A DNA stretch of 64,000 nt, taken from Caldilineaceae bacterium (GTDB taxonomy: Bacteria; Chloroflexota; Anaerolineae; Caldilineales; Caldilineaceae). This document shows, piece by piece, positions 44,007 to 52,333 of the stretch. The stretch lies in assembly GCA_022842065.1 (NCBI GenBank), contig JALHQH010000007.1, positions 62,001 through 126,000 on the forward strand, written 5' to 3'. How positions within the stretch are numbered: position 1 is the stretch's first letter; every line of letters begins with the position of its first letter. The translations under genes were made by a program, and so were the position numbers. The notes beneath the pieces were generated by a model, which had not been told where the DNA came from, made no database searches, and saw nothing but the letters and a program-made list of their open reading frames with translations.

Positions 44007-44924
44007 TTATGCTACCGATTTACCACGCCCACCATAATAACCCAAAAAGAGTTGCTCCAGCGACGGCGGCTCGATCAGCAGATCGGTCACCGGCAGGCAC
44101 GCGAGCAGCGCCAACAAGGGTGATAACTCGGCAATGCCAAACCGCCAAAGCGGCCCCTCGCCGCTGAGATCGGTCACCGTGGGTAATGCGGCCAACTGGG
44201 TGCCGATCTCCTGCGTGCCGGCGGCCAGGGTCAACGTGACGCGGCGCGCCAACTGCGTGCGTAAGGCGGCCATCTGTTCCACGGCAACCAATTGCCCCGC
44301 GCGAATCAGGGCCACACGGTCACAAAGTTCTTCGACTTCGCTGAGCACATGGGAGGAAAAGAAGAGGGTTGCTCCTCTCGCTTTGGCGGCCTGGAGTAGC
44401 CCAAAGAGCGACCGTTTTGCCAGCGGATCGAGCGCCTCGGTCGGCTCGTCCAGCACCAGCAGATCAGGCCGATGTTGTAGTCCTTGCACGAGGTTGACCT
44501 TCTGCCGTGTCCCTCGCGAAAGGCGACCAAGCGGCCGGCGCAAGTCAGCAGGACGTAGTTCCAGCGTCTCCAACAAAACCGCGCGATCCACTGGTGGTTG
44601 ACCTTGTAAGGCGGCCAGATCATCCAGCAGCCGTTCGCCCGTTGCCGCGGGATCCAGCCCGGCCACATCGGGGACAAAGCCCAGCCGTTGGCGCGCCCGT
44701 TTTGCCTGTGCGGGATCGGCCATATCGTAGCCAAGCAGCCGGACCGTGCCTTGGGTCGGGCGCAAGAAACCCATCAGCAGCCGGATCGTGGTGGTTTTGC
44801 CCGCGCCGTTGGGACCAAGAAAACCGAGCACGTCGCCCCTGTTCACGGTTAAGTGCAGGTCATGCACCGCTTGGGCCGACCCGTAACTTTTGCTCACATG
44901 GGCAAGTTCAATCGCAGGGTTCAT
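44007..44924 (-). CDS. ABC transporter ATP-binding protein
   Basis: 305 residues from ATG 44924. Walker A is GPNGAGKT (37-44), the signature is LSRGTRQK, and Walker B is LLVLDEPTEALDPL, followed by the switch histidine in FFSSHVLSEVEELCD. The C-terminal 80 residues are the extra domain seen in ABC-2 ATPases. It energises the permease encoded next. The start overlaps the fdhD stop codon by 4 bp (ATGA). That makes it the tail of the formate dehydrogenase operon by position, though a functional link is not obvious. Confidence 0.93.
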   Translation of the reverse strand: MNPAIELAHVSKSYGSAQAVHDLHLTVNRGDVLGFLGPNGAGKTTTIRLLMGFLRPTQGTVRLLGYDMADPAQAKRARQRLGFVPDVAGLDPAATGERLLDDLAALQGQPPVDRAVLLETLELRPADLRRPLGRLSRGTRQKVNLVQGLQHRPDLLVLDEPTEALDPLAKRSLFGLLQAAKARGATLFFSSHVLSEVEELCDRVALIRAGQLVAVEQMAALRTQLARRVTLTLAAGTQEIGTQLAALPTVTDLSGEGPLWRFGIAELSPLLALLACLPVTDLLIEPPSLEQLFLGYYGGRGKSVA

Positions 44925-45781
44925 GAGGTCGTCAGTGGGCATGGTTCAGGGAGGATAATGCGCTCAACACCGGTGTAAATGTTAAAGCGGTCGCCGCGCA
45001 AAAAGCCGATGAGGGTGATGCCAAAGTGCTCAGCCAATTCAACTGCCAGGCTGCTCGGTGCGGAAACAGCACAGAAGATCGACGCGCCGGCGACACGGCA
45101 CTTTTGGAGCAGTTCATAACTGGCGCGACCACTGACCAGGATCAGCTTATCGTGGAAGGGCAACGCCTGGTTGAGCACGCCCCAGCCTATCAACTTGTCC
45201 AGGGCATTGTGGCGACCCACATCTTCGCGGGCGACAACCAGTTCGCCGGTGGCCGTAAAGAGTGCGGCGGCGTGCAGGCCACCAGTGCTATCAAAAAGTT
45301 TCTGGGCTTGGCGCAGCGTGGCAGGTAAGGTGGTAAGCAGTGCCGGCGTCACTTGGAGATCGGTGGTCAACGGGGGCAGGTTGCGTTGGCTCAGGTCATC
45401 GAGCATGGTTTTGCCGCAGACACCACAGGCGCTTGTGGTGAAAAAATGGCGATCCAGTTGGTGCAGCTCAGGCAATTGCGCGGCAGCCAGGTTGACACGC
45501 AACAGATTGTACTCCTGCAACGCTTGCTGGCCATCGACACAGTAGATCATCTGGGTAATGTCAGCTTTGGCCTGAATCACCCCTTCGTTGTAGAGAAAAC
45601 CGGCGGCCAGTTCGTAGTCATTGCCAGGGGTGCGCATGGTGATCGCCACCGTCTGCTGCTTTGCACCGGCGCGCAACTGGATTTCGAGCGGTTCTTCGGT
45701 GGCGACATAATCACTTTTGCGATGCACCTGGCCATTGTCAACGGTCCAGATGCGTCGTTTAGCTTTGTTGAAGCGCGTCAT
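44921..45781 (-). CDS. fdhD: Formate dehydrogenase accessory sulfurtransferase FdhD
   Basis: 286 residues. FdhD passes sulfur from IscS to the molybdenum or tungsten cofactor of formate dehydrogenase and is needed for its activity. The CxxC motif is C119/C122 in TSACGVCGK. Other family blocks are GNDYELAAGFLYNEGVI, EDVGRHNALDKLIG and SGRASYELLQKC. It lies downstream of fdhA on the same strand, separated by the DUF2442 gene, which matches its role. Confidence 0.97.
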   Translation of the reverse strand: MTRFNKAKRRIWTVDNGQVHRKSDYVATEEPLEIQLRAGAKQQTVAITMRTPGNDYELAAGFLYNEGVIQAKADITQMIYCVDGQQALQEYNLLRVNLAAAQLPELHQLDRHFFTTSACGVCGKTMLDDLSQRNLPPLTTDLQVTPALLTTLPATLRQAQKLFDSTGGLHAAALFTATGELVVAREDVGRHNALDKLIGWGVLNQALPFHDKLILVSGRASYELLQKCRVAGASIFCAVSAPSSLAVELAEHFGITLIGFLRGDRFNIYTGVERIILPEPCPLTTS

Positions 45782-45794
45782 AAGGTTATGCCGC

Positions 45795-46058
45795 TCAAAG
45801 CACAGGCGCGAGGCTTAGCGCGTGGACTACTTCAAAGCCATTGTCCAGCGCTTCCCAGTACACCGCATAGCCACCGGGTTCAATTGACCAGTTTGCGCGT
45901 TGTTCTGGGGTAGCTTTTGCCAGCCAACGCAACCAGGGAATCTGTTCGAAGGGCAGCAAGATCATGCGGCCGTCGGTGAGATGGAGATGCAAAGCATTGC
46001 CCTCAAAATCGACACGCCGTGCACCCACTTGATCAACTGCTACCGCGAAAGTGTTCAT
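45795..46058 (-). CDS. DUF2442 domain-containing protein
   Basis: 87 residues. The family pattern is seen in RVDFEGNALHLHLTDGRMIL, LPFEQIPWLRWLAKATPEQR and NWSIEPGGYAVYWEALDNGF. DUF2442 proteins are small and usually encoded next to DUF4160 proteins; the pair is suspected to be a toxin-antitoxin-like or regulatory module, without proof. Here the DUF4160 partner survives only as a fragment that overlaps this start by 26 bp. Confidence 0.88.
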   Translation of the reverse strand: MNTFAVAVDQVGARRVDFEGNALHLHLTDGRMILLPFEQIPWLRWLAKATPEQRANWSIEPGGYAVYWEALDNGFEVVHALSLAPVL

Positions 46059-46155
46059 GCCAAGCCTCCAACAACCTACGCTGATTTTCTTTGGTCAGCT
46101 GTACAATCCGATTCAATTCAGTACGATTATACCCGCGATTGTATTCAACCTCAAG
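46033..46155 (-). pseudogene. 3' remnant of a DUF4160 gene
   Basis: About 40 codons read VEYNRGYNRTELNRIV and ENQRRLLEAWHEHF, which is the C-terminal signature of DUF4160 proteins (GFxxxELxRI...LLEAWHEYF). The N-terminal half with the expected HxH-type strand region is missing. The frame upstream is formed by the 133-bp element at 46170-46302, and beyond that lies fdhA. The gene was therefore cut off at its 5' side, before or together with the arrival of the element. Its stop overlaps the start of DUF2442, the normal order for an intact pair. Confidence 0.75.
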
Positions 46156-46169
46156 GGTGTTTAGCCAGC

Positions 46170-46302
46170 GGGAGCAGCTTAGTTTGGGGGCAAGCTGTGT
46201 GCGTCGCACTGGTCGTACACGATCGGGTCGACGAAACAACGCTTGACCAGTGCGACGCACACGAGTGGGAACAGAAACTCGCCCCCAAAGTGAGATACAC
46301 CC
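46170..46302. mobile_element. 133-bp palindromic mobile element, copy 2
   Basis: Opposite orientation to copy 1 at 27897. It is flanked by TAGCCAGC at 46162-46169 and 46303-46310. The terminal repeats are imperfect (GGGxGxAxCTxAxTTTGGGG). The centre is a hairpin with GTGTGCGTCGCACTGGTC arms. Without the element the fdhA end would read GCTGGCTAA; after insertion the stop became TAG, partly made by the element. Confidence 0.82.
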
Positions 46303-48386
46303 TAGCCAGCTAACGGCTCGACGCGCACCGGGCAGACCTTTAACTCCGCGGTCTGGGTCACCGGGTCATAGCCAGAGCCGGTGAGCAGGTTGACCGGCAC
46401 ATCGTTAAAGGCAAAACTGGTAAAGACGGTGCCGCGTGGCGAGCGATTGGTCGCTTTCACTTTGACCGTGACCGCGCCGCGGCGACTGCTCAACCGGGCC
46501 CAGCCACCATCCGCCAGACCCCAGGCGGCGACATTGTCGGGATGTACTTCCAGCGTTTCTTCCGGTACAAAGTAGTCAATCCCCTGGGAACGGCCGGTCT
46601 GGGTGCGGGTGTGATAGGTCTGTAAGCGCCGGCCAGTCGTCAACCAGACGGGATAGTCATCATCAATCATTTCGGCGGGATCACGATAGGTAATCACTTT
46701 GAAGAGACCGCGGCCGTTGCTAAATTCATTCTCGTGCAGGCGCGGCGTACCAGGGTGACCCTTGTAGGGCACCGGCCATTGGTAGTGGCCATCAGCCACC
46801 AGATCCCAATCGACACCGGCATAGTTGGGAGCAATGGTGCACAGCTCATTAAAGACATCCCTTGCCGAATCATATTCAAAACCAGGGATGCCCATGCGGT
46901 TGGCCAGCGCGCTAATGATCCACCAGTCGGGTTTGGCTTGCCCCTGGGGGGTCACCGCCCGGCGCACGCGCTGGATACGCCGCTCCGAATTGGTAAAGGT
47001 GCCATCGGTCTCGCCCCAGGCGGTGGCAGGCAAGACGACATGGGCCAATTCGGCAGTCTCAGTCAGGAAAATATCGATCACCACCAAGTGTTCTAAACTA
47101 CGTAAGGCATGTTCACCGTGGGCGCGGTTGGGATCGGAAACCACCGTGTTTTCGCCATCGATCAACATGGCAAAGATACTTTCACCGGCGAGATCGAGGG
47201 CAGTTACCTTGGTAATGCCCTGTTCCCAATCCATCGTGCGGCCGTAAAGCCGGCTGAAGTTGGCCTGCACAGCCGGGTCAGCCAAGGATTGATAGCCGGG
47301 GTAGGCATCGGGTGCGGCACCCCCATCACCGGCCCCTTGGATATTATTTTGCCCGCGCATGGGGTTGATGCCACCGCCCTCAATGCCCAGGTTGCCGGTC
47401 ATCAGCGCCAGGTTACAAAGACTTTGCACATTATCGACGCCGCAGATATGTTCGGTGATGCCAAGGGTATAAAAGATCGCGGCTTTGTTGGCGGAACCAT
47501 ACCAGACCGCGGCCGTTTCAATATCTTTGGCCGGGACACCAGTGATGGTCGCTGCCCATTGCGGGGTAAACTGTTTGACATGATCCAAGAATTCAGCGCT
47601 GCCGGCCGTCCGGGTGGCCATAAATGCCTGGTCAACCAGCCCTTCGCGCGCGATCACATGGGCCATGCCTAGCAGCAGCGCCACATCCGAGCCGACGCGT
47701 AGGGGCAAGTAGAGATGGGCCAGTTCGGCCAGTTTGATCCGCCGCGGGTCGGCTACGATCAGCTTGGCCCCATGCGCGATGGCTTTCTTCAAAAAGGTAG
47801 CCGCCACCGGATGACACTCGGTCATGTTGGTGCCGATACAGAAGGCTAACTCGGTCTTTGCCATATCACTGTATGGATTTGACATCCCCGCACGCCCAAT
47901 CGTTGTCGCCAGACCGGCGAGTGTGGGGGCGTGTCAAGCACGGCTACAGTTGTCGATATAGTGGGTGCCAAAGCCGGCGCGGATAAACTTTTGCATCAAG
48001 TAATCGGCTTCGGTCGGCGTGCGCCCGGAGGCAATACCGTAAATGGCGTGGCGACCATGTTTTTCAGCGACCTGTTGGAAACCACTGGCCGCTACTGCCA
48101 GCGCCTCGTCCCAAGTGGTTTCATGCAATTTGCCATCCCCGCGCCTGACCAGTGGCTGTTTGAGCCGATCCGGATGCTGGACATAGTCATAAGCAAATTG
48201 CCCTTTAACACAGAGCGCGCCGTGGTTGGACGGCCCATCCATCGCCGGTTGGATGCCGATAATGCGGTCGTCCTTGGACAAAATATCCAGCGCACAGCCG
48301 ACGCCACAATAGCCGCAGACCGAACGAGTTTTTTTGATGCCGGCCTGGTGGAGAGGGATTTGTTTGAGATCGGTTAGGGTTGTCAT
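46302..48386 (-). CDS. fdhA: Selenocysteine-containing formate dehydrogenase catalytic subunit
   Basis: 694 residues when the in-frame UGA at 47936-47934 is read as selenocysteine (Sec151, in NCSRA-U-HAPTLAGLA). This is the position of the active-site Cys/Sec of formate dehydrogenases, followed by H152. N-terminal C24, C27, C31 and C59 bind a 4Fe-4S cluster, and GALCVKG holds K61. The rest carries the bis-MGD cofactor (TGNLGIEGGGINPMRGQNN, LPATAWGETDGTFTNSERR, TGRRLQTYHTRTQTGRS). It oxidises formate to CO2. Electrons pass through the ferredoxin-like subunit to the NuoEF fusion and NAD. GGAGACCCT precedes the ATG. Automated callers would split it at the UGA into two genes of 150 and 527 codons. 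Confidence 0.95.
47891..47936 (-). promoter_or_regulatory. UGA selenocysteine codon and bacterial SECIS hairpin in fdhA
   Basis: On the minus strand UGA (47936-47934) is followed at once by a 7-bp lower stem CACGCCC/GGGCGTG (47933-47927 with 47897-47891). Above it is a 5-bp upper stem TCGCC/GGCGA closing a GGTCT loop (47915-47911). The GGUCU loop sequence and the 18-nt distance from UGA are as in Escherichia coli fdhF. SelB is expected to bind it. Confidence 0.93.
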
Positions 48387-48401
48387 AGGGTCTCCAAAAT
48401 A

Positions 48402-48502
48402 ATTAATTGAAAATGGAAAATAATTAATGTTTAATGCGTGGGTAACGAAATTGGATGCGCAGCGGCGACATTAATCATTAACCGTTTTCAATTTTCAATT
48501 AA
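48402..48502. repeat. AATT-rich inverted oligomer cluster between fdhA and its ferredoxin-like subunit
   Basis: Left units TTAATTGAAAATGG and TAATTAATG (48402-48437) face complementary units CATTAATCATTAACC and TTTTCAATTTTCAATTAA (48469-48502). The right end includes the stop codon of the upstream gene. A leaky terminator here could lower fdhA expression. Confidence 0.65.
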
Positions 48503-49170
48503 CCATTGCGTAGTGCTTTCTTGTCACCGAGGGCACCGGTGGGGCAGGTTTGTACACATTGGCCACAAAAGGTACAGGCCGATTCCTTGAGCAGGCCATC
48601 AAATTCAACCGTGATCTGGGTATGGAAGCCGCGGTTTTTAATGCTGATGGCGTAGTCCCCTTCCTGCTCGGCGCAGACGCGCACACAGCGATAGCAGGAG
48701 ATGCAGAGATCATAGTCGCGCAACAAGAAAGGGTTGGTGTCGTCGGGTCGACTCGTGCCAGAGTGGGCACCTTGAAAGCGACCGGTGCGCGCGCCATAGC
48801 GATCAACCAGCGTGGTCAACTCCTGTGACGCATAGCTGCGCAGTGGGCTAACATCAAGCAGTGGATTTTCTGATGCCACCAGTTCCAACAACGTCTTACG
48901 ATAAAAGTCAACCTGTTCAGTAGAGGTATTGACCTCCATGCCGATCACTGCCGGGGTTGTACATGCGGCGACTGGGTTGCGCTGGCCGCGTACCGCCACC
49001 ACACAAAGGCGACAGGCACCAAAAGGTTTGAGGCGGGGATCGTAGCAGAGCGTAGGAATAAAGGTTCCCTGCCGCGCGGCGACATCATAGATCGTCTCGC
49101 CCAGCATAAAGGTGACGGTCTCCCCGTCCAGGGTCATGATCAGGTCGGTCGGTGGTGGTTCAGCAGTCAT
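48499..49170 (-). CDS. Formate dehydrogenase ferredoxin-like subunit (detached N-terminus of FdhA)
   Basis: 223 residues. An N-terminal 2Fe-2S ferredoxin domain has C42, C53, C56 and C70 (LCYDPRLKPFGACRLC). Two 4Fe-4S motifs follow: DLCISCYRCVRVC and CTFCGQCVQTCP. In NAD-linked formate dehydrogenases this region is fused to the N-terminus of the alpha subunit; here it is a separate gene. The His-Cys motif that usually binds an extra 4Fe-4S cluster between the domains is absent (ELVASENPLLDVSPL). It should pass electrons from FdhA to the NuoEF-like subunit. Confidence 0.9.
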   Translation of the reverse strand: MTAEPPPTDLIMTLDGETVTFMLGETIYDVAARQGTFIPTLCYDPRLKPFGACRLCVVAVRGQRNPVAACTTPAVIGMEVNTSTEQVDFYRKTLLELVASENPLLDVSPLRSYASQELTTLVDRYGARTGRFQGAHSGTSRPDDTNPFLLRDYDLCISCYRCVRVCAEQEGDYAISIKNRGFHTQITVEFDGLLKESACTFCGQCVQTCPTGALGDKKALRNG

Positions 49171-49253
49171 AAGCGGTTGCCGGTTCAGTTGAGATGGGTG
49201 CCATTAACGACAGGAAAAAAGCGATCGTGGGGGTTGGCGATCTCGGTCATGCG

Positions 49254-50528
49254 TTAGGTAACCTTCAGGTTTTCCTGGCTATAGTGTAAATACAATTTTT
49301 CCGTCACTGCACGCTTGGTACGCATCACCGCCTCATAAATATCTTCAAACGAAGTATAGAGCGGCGTGATGCCAAAGCGAATGTTGTCCGGGGCGCGGAA
49401 GTCGGGCAGAACGCCCAACTCGTTGATCAGCGCCTGGTCGATGCGCCAGGCATCGGGATGCCCCAGAGAAATGTGCGAACCGCGCACGGCAGCCTCGCGT
49501 GGGGTGTTCAGCGTAAAACCAAGCCCGGCCAGTTCTTGCGCCCAGAGGTCGATCATGTATGCCGTCTGCTGGCGCGACTTGGCGCGCACGCGGTCGATGC
49601 CGGCTGCCAGCAGCAGGTCAATCCCCGGCTCAATTGCCAGGGTGGAAAGGATCGGTGGAGTACCGGTAAGAAAGTGAGCCAGCCCTGCCCCCCGTTCATA
49701 GTCCAGCCCAAAGTTAAACATATTCGCTTGCCCCATCCAGCCCTGGATCGGGTTGGTGAGCAATGACTGCAGATCACTACGCACATAGAGAAAGGCCGGC
49801 GCGCCAGGGCCACCATTGAGATATTTGTAGGTGCAACCAATTGCCAGATCAGTGTGAGCACGGCCCAGGTTGACGGCCACCGACCCAGCGGCGTGGCTCA
49901 GATCCCAGAGGACGAGCGCGCCTTTGCAGTGGGCTAGCTCGGTCATCGCGGCCATGTCATAGGTGTAGGCGCTTTTGAAAACGGTGTGGCTCAGCGTCAG
50001 CAGCGCCGTTTTTTCGTCAATTGCCTGGGCGAGCGCTTCGACCGGGCCGTGAATCCCATCTGGTGAGGGGACGACCTCAATCTGATATTCCGGCCCCAGC
50101 AATTGGCAGATACCCTGTAACGCGTAGAGATCAGAGGGGAAGTTGAGATCATCAGTGACAATTTTGTGCCGTCCCGGTTGGGCGCGCAGCGCGGCAACCG
50201 CGAGTTTAAAGAGATTTACCGTCGTTGAATCCGCCACTGTGACTTCACCGGGCGCGGCCCCCAGCAGTTGCCCAATCTTGTCGCCAATCCGCGTCGGGGC
50301 GTCGATCCAACCTTCGTTCCAACTGCGGATGAGGCGGTTACCCCACTGCCGTTCGATGCTATCTTTTAACAAGGCGACCGTGGCATGAGCAAGCCGCCCC
50401 AGCGAGTTGCCGTCGAGATAGATCAGGTCGGGATCGTCAACGACAAAACGCTGCCGAAAGTGGGCCAGTTCATCCCCAGCATCCAGGGCGCGGGCATCAG
50501 TGAGCGTTGCGAGTGTGCGTTCAGCCAC
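49254..50528 (-). CDS. kynU: Kynureninase
   Basis: 424 residues, beginning at GTG 50528. It is a PLP enzyme of fold type I that cleaves kynurenine to anthranilate and alanine. LYLDGNSLGRL-type motif (IYLDGNSLGRL), SHTVFKSAYTYDM, WDLSHAAGSVAVNL and CTYKYLNGGPGAPAF with the PLP lysine are all present. The C-terminal FRAPDNIRFGITPLYTS is diagnostic. The AGGAG of its ribosome site lies in the end of the upstream nuoEF-like gene, 3 bp away, so translation is coupled. Placing it inside a formate dehydrogenase operon fits with formate being released one step earlier in tryptophan catabolism. Confidence 0.96.
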   Translation of the reverse strand: MAERTLATLTDARALDAGDELAHFRQRFVVDDPDLIYLDGNSLGRLAHATVALLKDSIERQWGNRLIRSWNEGWIDAPTRIGDKIGQLLGAAPGEVTVADSTTVNLFKLAVAALRAQPGRHKIVTDDLNFPSDLYALQGICQLLGPEYQIEVVPSPDGIHGPVEALAQAIDEKTALLTLSHTVFKSAYTYDMAAMTELAHCKGALVLWDLSHAAGSVAVNLGRAHTDLAIGCTYKYLNGGPGAPAFLYVRSDLQSLLTNPIQGWMGQANMFNFGLDYERGAGLAHFLTGTPPILSTLAIEPGIDLLLAAGIDRVRAKSRQQTAYMIDLWAQELAGLGFTLNTPREAAVRGSHISLGHPDAWRIDQALINELGVLPDFRAPDNIRFGITPLYTSFEDIYEAVMRTKRAVTEKLYLHYSQENLKVT

Positions 50529-50531
50529 CGT

Positions 50532-52214
50532 TTACTCCTGTGAATTTGCAAAAAGTTGATCGGCCACTTGGGCCGGGAAAAAACGGATCAGACTCTCGAC
50601 CACCAACGGTGCCGCTACCCCCAACCCGCAAGCACTCACCGCCTTCATCGTTTGGCTAATGTCATCGACCTCGCGCTGCCACAGGATCGGATCAGCAGGG
50701 CCATTGTCGCTTAGCCGTTCCGTGAGCCGTTGCGTGCCGATGCGGCAGGGGAAACACTTACCGCACGACTCATGGGCAAAGAAGCTCATCGCGTTGTGCG
50801 CGGCCGCGACCATGTTACGGCTGTCATCAAAGACGATCATCCCCGCCGCGCCCAACATCGAGCCGTAGCTGCGAATGCTCGGCTCATCAATCGTCGCCTG
50901 TTCCAGCGCGTCGCCGGCTAGGAAACCACCAGAGAGACCAGCCATCGTGACGGCTTGGATCGTGCGCCCCGCCACTGGCCCGCCTGCCCAGTCGTAGAGC
51001 AATGTTTTGAGCGGCAAGCCAAAGGGCACTTCATAGTTACCGGGCCGCTGCACGTCACCGGAGAGGCTGATCACTTTGGTGCCGGCATGATCGCCCAATC
51101 CCAGTCCATGATACCACGTGGGGTCACGGCGCAAAATTTGGGGGACGGAGGCCAGCGTCTCCACATTGTTGACTGCCGTGGGCAGATTTTCAAAGCCGTG
51201 GGTCACCGGATAGGGCGGGCGGTTGCGCGGGAAGGGGTGTTTGCCTTCCAGGCTGTTGAGCAATGAACCTTCCTCGCCGCAGATATAAGCCCCTGCGCCG
51301 CGGCGAATGTAGAGATCAAAACTCAGGTCGCTACCCAGGATATTTGGCCCGAGTAAGTTCGCCGCATACGCAGCATCAAGGGCGGCTTGCAGTGTGGCCA
51401 GGGTGTGGGGATATTCGTAACGTAGATAGATAAAGCCACGCGTCGCCCCGGTGGCATAAGCGGCAATCGTCATCCCTTCGATCAGGGCGAAGGGGTCGTG
51501 ATCAAGCACCGCCCGATCCTTGAAACAGCCCGGTTCGCCTTCATCGGCGTTACAGACAATCGTTTTGGGTGTATCTGTTGCTTCGGCAACTGCCTTCCAC
51601 TTGAGACCAGTCGGGAAACCAGCCCCACCACGGCCAGCCAGTTTACTCTGGCGGATATGTTCAACCACATCGGCGGGTTGCATTTGAGTTAGGGCACGCT
51701 GCAATCCAATATAGCCTGCGGTAGCACGATAGCCAACAAGGGTCGCGCGTGCAGGCTGACGAATGGCGTGGAAGACACACTCCTCGATCCCACCAGGATT
51801 GGGCGGTGGCAAGGGCGTTGGGGGTTCGATTAACGTCCCATCGGGTTGACCCACCAGATAGTGATGACCACGAAGGACCGGAATCGGCTCATCACAGCGA
51901 CCAGCACAGGGCATGGGGGTCGCCCCTTGATCTGCCAGTGTGGCCAGCAATTCCGACCCGCCGCGTAACGAACAGACTGGACCAGTGCAAACGCGTGGCG
52001 CGTGCAACCCGCCCGTTTCTCGCGCAAAGTGATGATAAAAGGTGACCGTGCCGTAGAGATCAGCAATGGGGATGCGCAACGTCTGGGCAATCAGCCGCAG
52101 TGCCGGTTCGGCAAGATAGCCATCACGGTCGTGAAAGGCATGGAGCAGTGGCAAGAGCGGTGCCGGTTGATCCTGCCAGCGGGCAAGCACTTCTTGGTCG
52201 GTTGGTCGGTTCAT
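50532..52214 (-). CDS. NAD-dependent formate dehydrogenase NuoE-NuoF fusion subunit
   Basis: 560 residues. Residues 1-130 are a NuoE/FdsG domain with the 2Fe-2S cysteines C76, C81, C103 and C107 (VCTGPVC, CAGRC). Residues about 160-550 are NuoF/FdsB: GRGGAGFPTGLKW for FMN, CNADEGEPGCFKDR and GAGAYICGEEGSLLNSLEG for NADH. The 4Fe-4S motif is ESCGKCFPCRIGT, plus a cysteine in SACGLG. It passes electrons from the iron-sulfur chain to NAD. The fusion of two normally separate subunits is unusual but keeps all cofactors. First gene of the operon with kynU, the ferredoxin-like gene, fdhA and fdhD. Confidence 0.93.
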   Translation of the reverse strand: MNRPTDQEVLARWQDQPAPLLPLLHAFHDRDGYLAEPALRLIAQTLRIPIADLYGTVTFYHHFARETGGLHAPRVCTGPVCSLRGGSELLATLADQGATPMPCAGRCDEPIPVLRGHHYLVGQPDGTLIEPPTPLPPPNPGGIEECVFHAIRQPARATLVGYRATAGYIGLQRALTQMQPADVVEHIRQSKLAGRGGAGFPTGLKWKAVAEATDTPKTIVCNADEGEPGCFKDRAVLDHDPFALIEGMTIAAYATGATRGFIYLRYEYPHTLATLQAALDAAYAANLLGPNILGSDLSFDLYIRRGAGAYICGEEGSLLNSLEGKHPFPRNRPPYPVTHGFENLPTAVNNVETLASVPQILRRDPTWYHGLGLGDHAGTKVISLSGDVQRPGNYEVPFGLPLKTLLYDWAGGPVAGRTIQAVTMAGLSGGFLAGDALEQATIDEPSIRSYGSMLGAAGMIVFDDSRNMVAAAHNAMSFFAHESCGKCFPCRIGTQRLTERLSDNGPADPILWQREVDDISQTMKAVSACGLGVAAPLVVESLIRFFPAQVADQLFANSQE

Positions 52215-52333
52215 AGGTAATTCGATCGGTTCAGCCCATACAGTTCAGTCGGCAAAGTTCACTCAATTCAGCAGGTGGGAAAGGTGTTCCGATTATCCTT
52301 TACCTGGCAATTTTTGTCAATGGCTACGGGCTG

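Noticed and set aside
46302..48386. fdhA as a pseudogene broken by a stop codon
   Set aside because: The stop is UGA at the active-site position, followed by a perfect SECIS hairpin, and both flanking frames are intact and match the family.
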